From the NCBI GenBank assembly GCA_947073895.1, contig CAMTNN010000063.1, forward strand, positions 1 to 7,714: a stretch of 7,714 nucleotides of DNA, written 5' to 3'. The DNA is from an uncultured cyanobacterium. Lineage in GTDB: Bacteria > Cyanobacteriota > Vampirovibrionia > Gastranaerophilales > Gastranaerophilaceae. Of the stretch, positions 1 through 5,607 are shown one piece after another (within the stretch, counting starts at the first letter, position 1; each line of letters begins with the position of its first letter). The notes under the pieces were generated by a model. That model saw only the letters and a list, made by a program, of their open reading frames with translations, was not told the origin of the DNA and did not search any database. The translations under genes were made by a program, and so were the position numbers.

Positions 1-19
1 TATCTCACACTTCTATTTT

Positions 20-229
20 CTAGGGAAACAGTTCTTTGATATCAACATTTAACGCTTTTGCAATGGCAAAAAGAGTATCCACAGGGGTATTTACCTCTGC
101 TCGTTCAATCATACCTATATAGTTACGACTACGATTAATTAATTCAGCTAACTTTTCCTGCGACAAATGTTTACATTTTCGCAAATATCGGATATTTTTA
201 CCAAGCTTTTTCAAATCTGCTTCTGACAT
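20..229 (-). CDS. Small XRE-family helix-turn-helix transcriptional regulator
   Basis: This 69-aa protein is almost entirely one Cro/C1-type helix-turn-helix domain (about residues 8-62). Visible signatures are the N-terminal helix GKNIRYLRKCK, the helix-2 core LSQEKLAE (22-29), the recognition helix around RSRNYIGMIER (33-43), and the closing DTLFAIAKALNVDIKELF. Family knowledge: such proteins bind short inverted repeats as dimers, and solitary ones are often autoregulators, antitoxins or controller proteins of restriction-modification loci. There is no second domain, so it has no visible sensor. The ATG at 229 is the natural start because it leaves a complete domain. No strong Shine-Dalgarno sequence lies just upstream. 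A 15-bp inverted repeat 49 bp upstream could be its operator. It lies 116 bp downstream of the HEAT-like gene on the same strand. What it regulates cannot be told, and any partner may lie left of the window. Confidence 0.9.
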   Translation of the reverse strand: MSEADLKKLGKNIRYLRKCKHLSQEKLAELINRSRNYIGMIERAEVNTPVDTLFAIAKALNVDIKELFP

Positions 230-277
230 ATGCTAATTGTCGAATTTTTTGTTAAAATTTTCTACCAAATGAGACTG

Positions 278-292
278 TACAAAATTATTGTA
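278..292. promoter_or_regulatory. Candidate operator: inverted repeat upstream of the XRE gene
   Basis: TACAA-aatta-TTGTA is a perfect 5-bp inverted repeat with a 5-bp spacer. On the minus strand it contains TACAAT, a 5/6 match to a -10 hexamer reading toward the XRE gene. An operator overlapping the -10 would fit autorepression by an XRE dimer. In such AT-rich sequence a 5+5 repeat can arise by chance, so this is suggestive only. Confidence 0.25.
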
Positions 293-345
293 AACAAGCT
301 TTTTTGAAAAGGAAAATCTTTTGGCATCATTTGAAAAAATGAAAT

Positions 346-1047
346 CTAAAATTTAAATACAGCTCTTACATAATAATTTTCATCATTCTTAAGTCTGTTT
401 TTTAAATCTTCAAACGGAGTTAAAACAATAATCTGCGCAGCTTTTTCACGAATAGTATATTCTTTTTCTTCTGCTGAGCGTTCTAAGATACTCAAAAGTT
501 TTTCTTCTTCAATATCATCTACAAAAAACCGCAAAGACTCCAAGCACCAATACAATTTAAACAACTGTTTATTAATAACATATTTTTTATCTCTAAACGC
601 AATTTTTCCAAGCTCTAAAAATGCATCATCAATAATTGAAAGAATTCGCTCCAAATAAACTTTAGTAAACTCTTTATCCTGTTTTAATACCGCAACCGAA
701 TCAACAATCAATCTGCAAATATTTGCATTAATATCAATCGTCGCATTTGCAAATACTTCTGCCTGATTAAAAAACTTTATACTATCCGGCTGTTCTCTTA
801 AAAAATTATTAATTCTTAAAGCCACAGCCTCTCTAATTTTTCCATCACAACCCGTAAGATTGGAAATCAAAATATCCGCATCAGTCTGATTATTTATCTT
901 ATCCAAACGCATAGCTGCCAACTGTTTTTGCGGAATATTACCATTTTGAAGCATTTCAAGGAGTTCCTGATGCGAAAACTCTTGCGCTGACATCTTTAAC
1001 GCTTCTTCAAAATTAGTATCTAAATCTTTATAAAAACCTGAATTCAA
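346..1047 (-). CDS. HEAT-repeat-like alpha-helical protein (TTG start)
   Basis: This 233-aa protein has no signal peptide or membrane segment and is predicted to be all helical. HEAT-like helix pairs are visible at about 26-50, 54-83, 182-207 and 211-233. Each carries the typical second-helix pattern of a basic residue followed by small or hydrophobic positions (KIREAVALRI, TIREKAAQII, YYVRAVF). The middle section (about 95-180) is helical but more divergent. Family knowledge: HEAT repeats form solenoid protein-binding scaffolds, so a protein-interaction role is likely, but no enzymatic motif or partner is visible. The start is TTG at 1047 rather than ATG. The minus strand has GGAG 7 nt before it, and the next in-frame ATG would remove 18 residues. 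The gene is divergent from the small gene at 1150, across a 102-bp promoter region. The C-terminus ends inside a repeat, which may be natural. Confidence 0.8.
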   Translation of the reverse strand: MNSGFYKDLDTNFEEALKMSAQEFSHQELLEMLQNGNIPQKQLAAMRLDKINNQTDADILISNLTGCDGKIREAVALRINNFLREQPDSIKFFNQAEVFANATIDINANICRLIVDSVAVLKQDKEFTKVYLERILSIIDDAFLELGKIAFRDKKYVINKQLFKLYWCLESLRFFVDDIEEEKLLSILERSAEEKEYTIREKAAQIIVLTPFEDLKNRLKNDENYYVRAVFKF

Positions 1048-1054
1048 ATTGTGA

Positions 1055-1058
1055 CTCC
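1055..1058 (-). promoter_or_regulatory. Shine-Dalgarno site deciding the TTG start of the HEAT-like gene
   Basis: On the minus strand GGAG lies 7 nt before TTG at 1047-1045. No ATG or GTG in frame is as well placed, so this site supports the TTG start. Confidence 0.6.
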
Positions 1059-1075
1059 GACTATCTTACAACTCT

Positions 1076-1084
1076 ATTTTAGCA
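1076..1084 (-). promoter_or_regulatory. Extended -10 promoter for the HEAT-like gene
   Basis: The minus strand reads TGCTAAAAT, a TGn extended -10 with a 5/6 match to TATAAT. Transcription would begin near 1069, giving a leader of about 20 nt that contains the GGAG site. I see no convincing -35 hexamer at 16-18 bp, which is common with extended -10 promoters. Confidence 0.45.
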
Positions 1085-1123
1085 CAAGGGTTATTGAATT
1101 AGTGTAAAAAGGTAGTTTTAATG

Positions 1124-1142
1124 TATAATAGAAAATAAGGAG
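1124..1142 (+). promoter_or_regulatory. -10 box and Shine-Dalgarno site of the 54-aa gene
   Basis: A perfect TATAAT occupies 1124-1129 and AAGGAG occupies 1137-1142, 7 nt before the ATG at 1150. Predicted transcription starts near 1136. No good -35 is visible. The tight, correctly spaced arrangement is the main support for the small gene being real. Confidence 0.55.
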
Positions 1143-1149
1143 AACCTTA

Positions 1150-1314
1150 ATGAACGCTATTTTAAATATATTACAAAAATGTTTTTTCTTTGAACAAGAG
1201 CCGCAAAGAATCGGCTTGACAGGATTTAAAGAACCTGTTGCAGTAAAAAAAGTTGAAAAACCATCTATTAAGAACAAAGATGTAAAACTTTCTGACTTGA
1301 TGAGACGCTCTTAG
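1150..1314 (+). CDS. Small basic protein of unknown function (54 aa)
   Basis: An open frame of 54 codons begins ATG AAC GCT and ends TCT TAG. The product starts MNAILNILQKCFFFEQEP and ends KNKDVKLSDLMRRS. It has a short hydrophobic N-terminal stretch (residues 4-14, too short and polar for a clear membrane span) and a lysine-rich second half. By my count it has 11 Lys/Arg against 6 Asp/Glu. I do not recognise the family. Support comes from a perfect TATAAT box, an AAGGAG site at 7-nt spacing, and codon choice like its neighbours. It is divergent from the HEAT-like gene. Its TAG shares bases with the TAA of the convergent xer gene, so the two genes overlap by 4 bp tail to tail. It could be a small regulatory or adaptor protein, but nothing in the sequence says which. 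Confidence 0.65.
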   Translation: MNAILNILQKCFFFEQEPQRIGLTGFKEPVAVKKVEKPSIKNKDVKLSDLMRRS

Positions 1315-2162
1315 TCTGTATTAATACTAAAATACACGTCTTTCAAACGCTTTTTACTAATATGAGTATAAAGCTGGGTTGTTGAAACATCACTATGCCC
1401 CAAAAGTTCCTGCACTACTCTTAAATCAGCACCATTCTCAAGCAAATGAGTCGCAAAACTATGTCTCAATGTATGCGGAGAAATGTTTTTATGAATCAAC
1501 TTCCCGCGGGCATGAATCAATGTATATACATCCTGGCGATTAACAAATCTACCGTTATCAAAAACCAACAGCCGTTTAGAATTAAGATTATATTTCTTAA
1601 AAATCAATTCTCTTTCAGGCAAATAGGTTTTAACAGCCTCCAAAGCCTTTGTCCCAAAAGGAATAATTCTTTCTTTCGAACCTTTCCCAAAACATCTCAC
1701 ATATTTTGATGATAAGTCAATATCACTTAGTTTTAAACTTACCAGCTCAGAAACCCTTAATCCACAGCTGTATAAAAGCTCCATCATAACACCCTCTAAA
1801 GGCGATAAATTAGAACGAATCATCTCTTCAATCTCTTTTAATGAAATAACTTTAGGTAGTCTTTGAGGGACTTTTGGCTGTTCAAGAGTAGAAGCGGGAT
1901 TTTTTTCTAAAATATTCATTGCTGTTGCCCACTTAAAAAATCCACGAAGGGAAGCAACTTTTCTAATAATACTGCTCGGTGCAAGTTTACGTTCTTTTAA
2001 AGTTCTTATATAAGTATTAATCGATATTCTATCAACCTTTGCAAGGTTTTCAACACCACCGGCGAAATCATACAAATCTCTGCGGTATGCATCAATCGTA
2101 TTGGGCGACAATCCTTTTTCGAGTTCCAAATATTCAAGATATTGTGAAATAATTTCGTACAT
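1311..2162 (-). CDS. xerD: Site-specific tyrosine recombinase, XerC/XerD type
   Basis: This 283-aa protein has both expected domains. An N-terminal SAM-like core-binding domain (about 1-90) includes the LSPNTIDAYRRDL motif. The catalytic domain runs from about 105 to 275. All six catalytic residues are visible: Arg136 (GLRVSEL), Lys160 (GKGSKER), His230 and Arg233 (SPHTLRHSFATHL), His256 (LLGHSD) and nucleophile Tyr265 (TTQLYTHI). Spacings match E. coli XerD closely. Family knowledge: XerC and XerD resolve chromosome dimers at dif during division, with FtsK. The stretch GADLRVVQELLGHSDVSTTQ is more XerD-like than XerC-like, but the assignment is not firm, and some bacteria use a single Xer. 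It is last in the four-gene operon. Its ATG overlaps the dacB stop as TAATG, with no Shine-Dalgarno at the usual distance, so translation is probably coupled. Its stop overlaps the small convergent gene. Confidence 0.95.
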   Translation of the reverse strand: MYEIISQYLEYLELEKGLSPNTIDAYRRDLYDFAGGVENLAKVDRISINTYIRTLKERKLAPSSIIRKVASLRGFFKWATAMNILEKNPASTLEQPKVPQRLPKVISLKEIEEMIRSNLSPLEGVMMELLYSCGLRVSELVSLKLSDIDLSSKYVRCFGKGSKERIIPFGTKALEAVKTYLPERELIFKKYNLNSKRLLVFDNGRFVNRQDVYTLIHARGKLIHKNISPHTLRHSFATHLLENGADLRVVQELLGHSDVSTTQLYTHISKKRLKDVYFSINTD

Positions 2163-3499
2163 TACAGTCTTAAATAAGCTTCTCTGATAATATAATCTTC
2201 AAGCATTTTTTTATCAGAAGTTGAAAGTTTCATATCGTTATTAATAATACAAAATACAAATTTATGTCCGCTTTTAGCTGTCAGATAACCTGCAAGAGAG
2301 CTTACATCACAATGAGTACCTGTTTTCGCTCTCAAATTATCTTTTAGAGGAAGCAATCTTTGCGTAAGAGTTCCTTCACCCGCAGTTGGAAGGTTTTCCA
2401 TAATTTTATTGTTTTTATTTACCAGCAAAAAGTCTGTAACAAAGTTTGTTGAAACAAGATTGTTTTTAGAAACACCGCTTCCGTCTACAATTCTGATTCT
2501 TGTATTATCAATTTTATTTCTGACGCAATAATCATTAAACATTTTTACACCGGCAGAATCAGTTCCTGTTTCTAAATCACAATATTTAGCTCCTGCAAGC
2601 TTAAACATAGTTTCGGAAACCATATTATTACTGTTCTTCAAAATATCATTTATAGCAGTTTCAGAACCTCGTGTTATAGAAGCTTTTATCTTATCTGAAT
2701 CTTTTACTCTATCAATTGTAAAAGCAGTTCTTAAATAGATATTCTTTGCTTCAAGCGCATTTTTTGTTTGAAGTTCAAAATTTCTTTTCAGATTCGTAAC
2801 CGGAATATATACAGTCGTAGGGCGAGCAACTGTTCCTGAAAGAACAATTGTATTCTCGCTGATTGCACTATCACGATGGATATTTAACTTTGTTTTTTCA
2901 CCCTTTGTTATGTTATTAAAAAATACCAGCGGATACTTGCTAGGGTTTAAAATTGTTGCAAACTGTCCGTCAGCAGGTGGCATAATAGTTAACTTAATAA
3001 GGTTTCTATCCAAATTATATGAACCGAATCTTGGCATAAGAACATTCATATCATCATCCCACTGCCAGCCTTCGCCCCAGTTTTTTGAATCCAGAATACT
3101 GTCATCAAAATAAAGTTTTTTAACATCAGCATCCATTTGAGCAATAAGTTGTTTTAATTCTTTTGTTGTTAAATAAGGGTCTGCTCCCAGTTTAAGAATA
3201 TATTCATCATTTCCTCTTGAATAAAGCTCTGTAGAAAATTGATAATCTTCACCAAGAGTTTCTGCAATAACAGGTGTTGTCAGCGCCTTTTGAACAGACG
3301 CCGGAGATATAAGAATTTTATCATTCAATGAATAAACAACTTTGCCGGTTACAGAACTTTTTATAGAAATAGCAATTGATTCAGTATCAACTCCGGATTC
3401 TTTTAATACACTGGAAAAATCACTTGCTACAGATGATTTTGCTGCTGCAGCGGATACAAATACTAACATTGCAAAAATTGATATTAATAACTTTTTCAT
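2162..3499 (-). CDS. dacB: D-alanyl-D-alanine carboxypeptidase/endopeptidase, PBP4 type (peptidase S13)
   Basis: This 445-aa protein is exported. A signal peptide (MKKLLISIFAMLVFVSAAAA) has a likely cleavage after Ala20, so it acts in the periplasm or at the wall. The penicilloyl-serine motifs appear in order: SxxK at Ser68-Lys71 (PASVQK), SxN at Ser290-Asn292 (NSNNMVSE), a DGSGVS box at 339-344, and KTG at 392-394 (RAKTGTHCD). The long gap of about 220 residues between the first two motifs is the inserted domain typical of class C PBP4. Family knowledge: it removes terminal D-Ala or cuts D-Ala-meso-DAP crosslinks in peptidoglycan. The residue after the catalytic serine is Val, where family members usually have Thr. 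Length is slightly below E. coli PBP4. Its ATG overlaps the nitrilase stop as ATGA, and a GAGG site sits 10 nt upstream at 3510-3513. Confidence 0.93.
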   Translation of the reverse strand: MKKLLISIFAMLVFVSAAAAKSSVASDFSSVLKESGVDTESIAISIKSSVTGKVVYSLNDKILISPASVQKALTTPVIAETLGEDYQFSTELYSRGNDEYILKLGADPYLTTKELKQLIAQMDADVKKLYFDDSILDSKNWGEGWQWDDDMNVLMPRFGSYNLDRNLIKLTIMPPADGQFATILNPSKYPLVFFNNITKGEKTKLNIHRDSAISENTIVLSGTVARPTTVYIPVTNLKRNFELQTKNALEAKNIYLRTAFTIDRVKDSDKIKASITRGSETAINDILKNSNNMVSETMFKLAGAKYCDLETGTDSAGVKMFNDYCVRNKIDNTRIRIVDGSGVSKNNLVSTNFVTDFLLVNKNNKIMENLPTAGEGTLTQRLLPLKDNLRAKTGTHCDVSSLAGYLTAKSGHKFVFCIINNDMKLSTSDKKMLEDYIIREAYLRL

Positions 3500-4308
3500 T
3501 TTATAACTACCTCATAAGAGTCTTTTATATCGTCTATTACTCTGCATTTATCTCTGAATTCATACATCTCATCCAGATTAACTTCTGCATAAATACCGCC
3601 TTCAACCTTATTGATTTCAGACAAAATATCGCCTTTATAATCCAATATCATAGAATGGCCGAGATTCTTCGTTCCATCGCTTAAATCTCCTGTTTGAGTA
3701 AGAGCAACAAAATAGCTTTGATTTTCAACTGCTCTTGATGTTGTCATAGAATCCCACGGAATTTTCTTTGAAGCACCCCACGCAGCCATATTAACCAAAA
3801 TATCTGCACCCGCTTTTCTATACGCGCGGTAAATTTCAGGGAAACGAATATCATAACAAATCGTAAGCCCGATTTTTACTCCATCCAGTTCAACCATCAC
3901 AGGATTCTTGCCTGCTTTAATAAACTTACCTTCATCACATCCGTAATAAGAAAAAAGGTGGTTTTTATCATAAATACAAACAAGCTCTCCATTTCTGTTA
4001 ACTACAGGACAGGAATTGGTCATACCTTTTAATATAATGCTTCCGCCGATAATATTTGTGTCATATTTTTTAGCAACTCTTTGGAGCATTTTAATAGCTT
4101 CTGAGTTTTCAACATCCTCAGCACAACTTTCAAAACTCGGACAGTCCCAGCCTACAGACCAAACTTCGGGCAAGAAAACGAAGTCGACTTTTCTTTGAAT
4201 AAGTTCGTGATTCAAAAGTTTTTCTGCTTTTTTAATATTTTCTTCCAAATTGCCAATCACAGAACCAAGCTGTATTGCAAGAAGTTTTACTTTTGTTTTC
4301 GTCTCCAT
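3496..4308 (-). CDS. Nitrilase-superfamily carbon-nitrogen hydrolase (omega-amidase/Nit-like)
   Basis: This 270-aa cytoplasmic protein spans one nitrilase fold. The Glu-Lys-Cys triad is visible: Glu48 (FVFLPEVWS), Lys115 (IYDKNHLFS) and nucleophile Cys151 (LTICYDIRFPE). Length matches single-domain amidases. Family knowledge: the YDK.HLF and CYDIRFPE motifs are typical of the Nit1/Nit2/YafV group. That group hydrolyses alpha-ketoglutaramate (omega-amidase) or deaminated glutathione, a metabolite-repair role. The exact substrate cannot be decided by eye, and simple aliphatic nitrilase activity is less likely. It is second in the operon. Its first 22 nt overlap the 3' end of the acyltransferase gene, and its stop overlaps the dacB start. 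No strong Shine-Dalgarno stands at the usual distance, so coupling to upstream translation is likely. The ATG leaves only five residues before the first beta strand (VKLLAIQ), which supports this start. Confidence 0.9.
   Translation of the reverse strand: METKTKVKLLAIQLGSVIGNLEENIKKAEKLLNHELIQRKVDFVFLPEVWSVGWDCPSFESCAEDVENSEAIKMLQRVAKKYDTNIIGGSIILKGMTNSCPVVNRNGELVCIYDKNHLFSYYGCDEGKFIKAGKNPVMVELDGVKIGLTICYDIRFPEIYRAYRKAGADILVNMAAWGASKKIPWDSMTTSRAVENQSYFVALTQTGDLSDGTKNLGHSMILDYKGDILSEINKVEGGIYAEVNLDEMYEFRDKCRVIDDIKDSYEVVIK
3510..3513 (-). promoter_or_regulatory. Ribosome binding site of dacB inside the nitrilase gene
   Basis: On the minus strand GAGG lies 10 nt before the dacB ATG, within the last codons of the nitrilase gene. 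It would allow dacB to be initiated independently as well as by coupling through ATGA. Confidence 0.5.
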
Positions 4309-4955
4309 AATCCGAATTTATACACCTTATTATAAGCCTCAGGCGCTCTGCGTTCCAAGTCTTCCAAACTTTCTTGAAGCTGCAACCTTGCTTCTTCTTC
4401 ATCCCCTGTTACATAAATAGGTTTGCCATAAAGATTAATCAATCTTACGTCCAAAATAGGCATTCTCAAGCCATCCCAGCTGGGAAGCTTGAACCAGTTA
4501 AAGTTTTCTGAATACCAGTAAATAGGAACAATCGGAACACCTGCCATTTTAGCAATCTTAATTACTCCGTCTTTAACAACTTTCGCAGGACCTCTCGGGC
4601 CGTCAACCATCATTGCGCAGTTTTCACCGTTTTTGAGAGCATCAATCATCTGCATAGAAGCTTCCACCGCACCTTTTCTGCCTTTTGAACCGCGAACCAG
4701 TTTAAAACCCCATTTACCTACAACACGGGCAATAACTTCACCATCTTTAGAACGGCTTATCAAAACATTCGTTTTTGCTCTGTTTTTAAGACCATGAATA
4801 CAGCATTGGTGTGCATGCCACATTGCATAAATACAAGGCTCTGTATTTGGATGTTCAACTTCTACAATATGCGTAAAAAACTCTTGTATTCTAAATATTG
4901 AATACACCAAGTCAGCTAATCTGCCTAAATTTTTCCCATCAACTAATCTAACCAT
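4287..4955 (-). CDS. DUF374-family lysophospholipid acyltransferase-like protein
   Basis: This 222-aa protein shows the DUF374/LPLAT pattern. There is an early Trp-His block (YAMWHAHQ, His47) where the family's catalytic HxxxxD-like region lies. It is followed by LISRSKDGEVIARVVGKWGF (65-84), the RGSKGRKG loop (88-95), DGPRGP (118-123) and the GVPIVPI strand (139-145). Family knowledge: this acyltransferase-clan family transfers acyl chains from acyl-ACP or acyl-CoA to lipid acceptors, and some relatives act on lipid A. The substrate here is unknown. No obvious membrane span is present, so peripheral attachment at the inner face is likely. It is first in the operon. An in-frame TAG four codons before the ATG fixes the start closely, and a perfect TATAAT ends 6 nt before it, so the mRNA is probably leaderless. 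The last 22 nt overlap the nitrilase gene. Confidence 0.88.
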   Translation of the reverse strand: MVRLVDGKNLGRLADLVYSIFRIQEFFTHIVEVEHPNTEPCIYAMWHAHQCCIHGLKNRAKTNVLISRSKDGEVIARVVGKWGFKLVRGSKGRKGAVEASMQMIDALKNGENCAMMVDGPRGPAKVVKDGVIKIAKMAGVPIVPIYWYSENFNWFKLPSWDGLRMPILDVRLINLYGKPIYVTGDEEEARLQLQESLEDLERRAPEAYNKVYKFGLWRRKQK

Positions 4956-4961
4956 TCTTTG

Positions 4962-4967
4962 ATTATA
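4962..4967 (-). promoter_or_regulatory. -10 box of the four-gene operon, predicted leaderless start
   Basis: The minus strand reads TATAAT, then six bases (CAAAGA), then the ATG at 4955. With normal -10 geometry, +1 would be the A of the start codon. An in-frame stop overlapping this box excludes an earlier start codon. No good -35 was found. Confidence 0.6.
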
Positions 4968-4985
4968 CTATAAAATCCATAAACG

Positions 4986-4994
4986 TGGTATAAT
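4986..4994 (+). promoter_or_regulatory. Extended -10 promoter of the exported-protein/pncC unit, predicted leaderless
   Basis: TGGTATAAT is a perfect TGn-extended -10. The ATG at 5002 lies 7 nt beyond it, so transcription would start at 5001 or 5002 and leave almost no leader. The other ATG at 4997 is out of frame and runs into a stop within two codons. Confidence 0.62.
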
Positions 4995-5001
4995 TAATGC
5001 T

Positions 5002-5607
5002 ATGAAAAAGCTTATTTTAATTTTATCAATCTTCATATTTTCACTTACTGCAAAAGCAAACTACAACGATATTTATATAGCAGATATTCAATATGATTGG
5101 ATAAAGAAAACAAACATTGAAAAAGAAGCTATTATAAGCGAAGTTCACGATATTATTTTTGAAGATACGGAATCTTTAGCTAAACAACAAGATTTCAAAA
5201 AACAATTCAAAGAGAGACTAAAAGATAAAAACTTTAAAGAGCATTATTTTGCAGCTTCCGCCGGCTATGAAGAATACGGCGATTATAATATTTCAGCATT
5301 CTATTATAAAAAACAAAAACATATTTATATGTACGCTCTTCAGGATAAAAAAGATGTTTCAAAATCATACTACTATGATGCATTGGGACATTTGGTTTAT
5401 GTAGATTTCAATTTCGGCGAATATCCCGATTACCCGTACTATACAATCCAATACAAGATTTCAGGAGTTCCTGTAAGTGCAATTTATTACGTATCAAAAG
5501 ATAACCAGTATTTATTTACTCCCGATGGTGAGTTTACAGGGGTTTGGTACAAAAATAACCTGTACGACAAACACTCAAAAGTTATCCTAAAAAGGACAAG
5601 CTACTAA
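5002..5607 (+). CDS. Exported tyrosine-rich protein of unknown function
   Basis: This 201-aa protein has a clear signal peptide (MKKLILILSIFIFSLTAKA) with an AKA cleavage site after residue 19 and no lipobox cysteine. It is therefore predicted to be secreted or periplasmic and soluble. By my count the mature part has 26 Tyr in 182 residues, about 14%, and no Cys. Residues 40-80 are charged and helical. From about 95 on it appears to be beta-rich, with loosely repeated strand-turn-strand units around SYYYDALGHLVYVDF, YKISGVPVSAIYYV and YLFTPDGEFTGVWY. These faintly recall MORN or YD-type repeats but are too divergent to assign. I do not recognise the family. The ATG sits at a near-leaderless promoter, and the start is supported by the signal peptide. 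Its stop overlaps the pncC start (TAATG), which ties the two genes in one transcript. Confidence 0.85.
   Translation: MKKLILILSIFIFSLTAKANYNDIYIADIQYDWIKKTNIEKEAIISEVHDIIFEDTESLAKQQDFKKQFKERLKDKNFKEHYFAASAGYEEYGDYNISAFYYKKQKHIYMYALQDKKDVSKSYYYDALGHLVYVDFNFGEYPDYPYYTIQYKISGVPVSAIYYVSKDNQYLFTPDGEFTGVWYKNNLYDKHSKVILKRTSY

Noticed and set aside
327..342. TCATTT-gaaa-AAATGA hairpin downstream of the HEAT-like gene
   Set aside because: It is a perfect 6-bp stem, but with only one G-C pair and no following U-run on the minus strand, so it is not a credible terminator.
1074..1277. 67-aa open frame on the minus strand
   Set aside because: It is antisense to the 54-aa plus-strand gene, which has both a -10 box and a Shine-Dalgarno site. 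The minus frame has neither.
1446..1709. 87-aa open frame on the plus strand
   Set aside because: It lies wholly inside the xer recombinase gene on the opposite strand, and its composition looks like a shadow.
2910..3113. 67-aa open frame on the plus strand
   Set aside because: It is a shadow of dacB.
3376..3684. 102-aa open frame on the plus strand
   Set aside because: It is antisense to the dacB start and the nitrilase end. The Ile/Leu-rich product reflects reverse-complemented AT-rich codons.
4016..4198. 60-aa open frame on the plus strand
   Set aside because: It is a shadow of the nitrilase gene.
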